From contig NC_067203.1 of the NCBI RefSeq assembly GCF_026262505.1, forward strand, positions 4,154,001 through 4,218,000: 64,000 nt of DNA, given 5' to 3'. The position numbers and the translations under genes were made by a program. A model generated the notes under the pieces. It did not search any database and had not been told where the DNA came from. It saw nothing but the letters and a program-made list of their open reading frames with translations. This DNA is from Trichomonas vaginalis G3. Taxonomy: Eukaryota; Parabasalia; Trichomonadida; Trichomonadidae. Positions 63,025-64,000 of the stretch are shown here, piece after piece (position 1 is the first letter of the stretch; the number at the start of each line of letters is the position of its first letter).

Positions 63025-63381
63025 CCTGCAAATACGTACTCAAATCGGGAGAATCTCTCACTTTTGTTCCGCAATGTGACATTGGGAACAAAGTTTCCGA
63101 TCTGAGTACATATTTGCAGGGTCTTGCAATGGTATCCTGCAAGTACGTACTCAAATCGGGAGAAACTCTCACTTTTGTTCCGCAATGTGACATTAGACAT
63201 TTGATTCCAGAAAGGAGTTTACATTTGCAATATACTGTCATCTTATATTGCAATTATAAACCCCTTTCGAAGAAAGCTAATTTTTTTCATATCTCAATGT
63301 TGCATTAGAAATTAGATTATAGAAAGGAGGTTACGAGTACAATGTTATACAATATAATATTGCAATCGTAAACTCCTTTCT
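63025..63381. repeat. Tandem palindrome array, about 111-bp period
   Basis: 63025-63120 is a long hairpin: CCTGCAAATACGTACTCA pairs with its near-complement ending at 63120, and the inner TTTGTTCC with GGAACAAA, loop GCAATGTGACATT. Its first 59 bases recur directly at 63136-63194 with two differences. A different palindrome follows at 63210-63268 (GAAAGGAGTTTAC...GTTTAN.CCCCTTTC type, arms of about 24) and again at 63321-63381 (AGAAAGGAG...CTCCTTTCT), 111 bases apart, each preceded by a related (A)CATTAGA-A-T-GATT leader. No coding potential. 63382-63684 is AT-rich spacer. Confidence 0.85.
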
Positions 63382-63684
63382 AAAGTATCTTCTTTACAAT
63401 ATAATTTAATTTTCTCATTCTTCTTTAAACTAGTAAATTTTATTTACAATTTAATCTAAATCATAAATATTCATGTTTTGTAGAAACGTTTTTTAATTCA
63501 AATCGTTTTTTCTTATAAAATTTTATATTTTTTCGTTTTATTTTCAGTTTTTCAAATTTTTTTGGAATTTTATTATTCAATTTCAATGTAATTTAATTCT
63601 CTTTCATATGCATTATAATTTTATTCATCTTTATATTTTTAATTTTTGAATACATGCGATAATTATTCATTCAATTTTTAAATG

Positions 63685-64000
63685 AATGTTTTGATGGGAC
63701 GAGCTTACTGATAATAGACTCATCCCATCAAAACATTCCCTTGAAAACTCTGGCCTTCATCGAGGCCAGAGCTCACAATTGATCTCCTCAGAGCCAAGTT
63801 CCTCGACGGTCGTCCTCATTAGGTTCGATCCGAGAGGAACTTGGCTCTGAATGAAATTCACAAGCTCTGGTCTCAGGAAATGCCAGAGCTTCGCAAACAA
63901 TCCTTGGGGCTGGTTCCCTCAAGGACCGCCCTCATTCGGGGCGGCTGGAGAGAAATCCAGTCCCAAGAGAGCGCCCATACGAAGCTCTGGCCTTAGCAGT
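63685..64000. repeat. GC-rich serial hairpin array, runs off the window
   Basis: Five consecutive hairpins and part of a sixth, about 50% GC. H1 63685-63737: AATGTTTTGATGGGACGAG with 18 of 19 pairs. H2 63748-63771: CTCTGGCCT, 9 pairs. H3 63788-63850: TCAGAGCCAAGTTCCTC, 17 perfect pairs. H4 63862-63891: AAGCTCTGG, 9 pairs. H5 63903-63967: CTTGGGGCTGG plus TTCCCTC, about 18 pairs with a 2-base bulge. H6 starts at 63981 with GAAGCTCTGG. Small (H2, H4, H6) and large (H3, H5) hairpins alternate with a spacing of 114-120 bases. H3 and H5 share an apical 17-mer, CGYCCTCATTMGGKKCG (13 identical positions). No reading frame persists. Candidate structured RNA cluster or palindromic satellite. Confidence 0.85.

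Noticed and set aside
63820-63832. tRNA B-box-like GGTTCGATCC in hairpin H3
   Set aside because: One base short of the B-box, no cloverleaf around it, and the bases are explained by the hairpin loop motif shared with H5.

Overview
The window looks like a parabasalid flagellate genome, most probably Trichomonas vaginalis or a close relative. The reasons are intronless genes in an AT-rich background, initiator-like TCATTATT/TCATTTTT motifs 8-15 bases before several start codons, ankyrin genes of the expanded trichomonad type with a helical N-terminal domain, a two-repeat Myb protein, a Tvmar-like mariner transposon and a Pmp-like beta-helix surface protein. No search was run; the species is inferred from these family hallmarks.

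Layout. 1-7.8 kb: an incomplete membrane-anchored Rossmann-fold protein, a DNAAF5-like axonemal dynein assembly factor and a GAF-containing cyclic nucleotide phosphodiesterase. 7.8-10.7 kb: ankyrin relics with a mariner element between them. 11-22 kb: a compact run of small genes (TMEM33/Pom33-like, a possible winged-helix protein, Myb, a galactose-binding-like protein, an AAGAB/p34-like adaptor chaperone, SmD3, two ankyrin loci, Derlin), broken by a 1.27-kb inverted-repeat element with a perfect 9-bp target duplication at 12.5-13.8 kb. 22-31 kb: a CFAP92-like candidate, an unrecognised Ser-rich protein and a CEP164-like WW/coiled-coil protein. 31-35 kb: a small TTAA-flanked inverted-repeat element, a frame-split ankyrin gene, a GC-rich structured island and a formate/nitrite (FNT) transporter.

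35-43 kb is anomalous. A 6-kb noisy second copy of 27.4-33.4 kb runs into a 25-N gap, and beyond the gap lies a 1.7-kb noisy second copy of 53.5-55.2 kb. Both copies differ from their partners mainly by scattered single-base indels, so low-quality assembly competes with true duplication as the explanation. After a MAPK15-like kinase comes a 7-kb satellite (46.3-53.5 kb) built of 35-bp dimers of two related 17/18-bp monomers, then a tRNA gene and a large Pmp-like beta-helix membrane protein.

56.8-60 kb upstream of the beta-helix gene carries two nested inverted-repeat elements with 9-bp target duplications; a truncated paralogue of the same gene start at 62.1-62.3 kb preserves a candidate empty site. 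60.2-62.2 kb is another frame-split ankyrin gene. The last kilobase (63.0-64.0 kb) holds serial long hairpins with a spacing of about 111-120 bp. They become GC-rich, share an apical motif, alternate small and large hairpins, and run off the window. This hairpin array is the strongest candidate for an undescribed structured element.

Functionally, four genes (DNAAF5-, CFAP92-, CEP164- and MAPK15-like) would fit flagellum or basal-body biology. The rest is housekeeping, signalling and trichomonad-expanded families. Four of the five ankyrin genes are interrupted by one frameshift, two of them at homopolymer runs.
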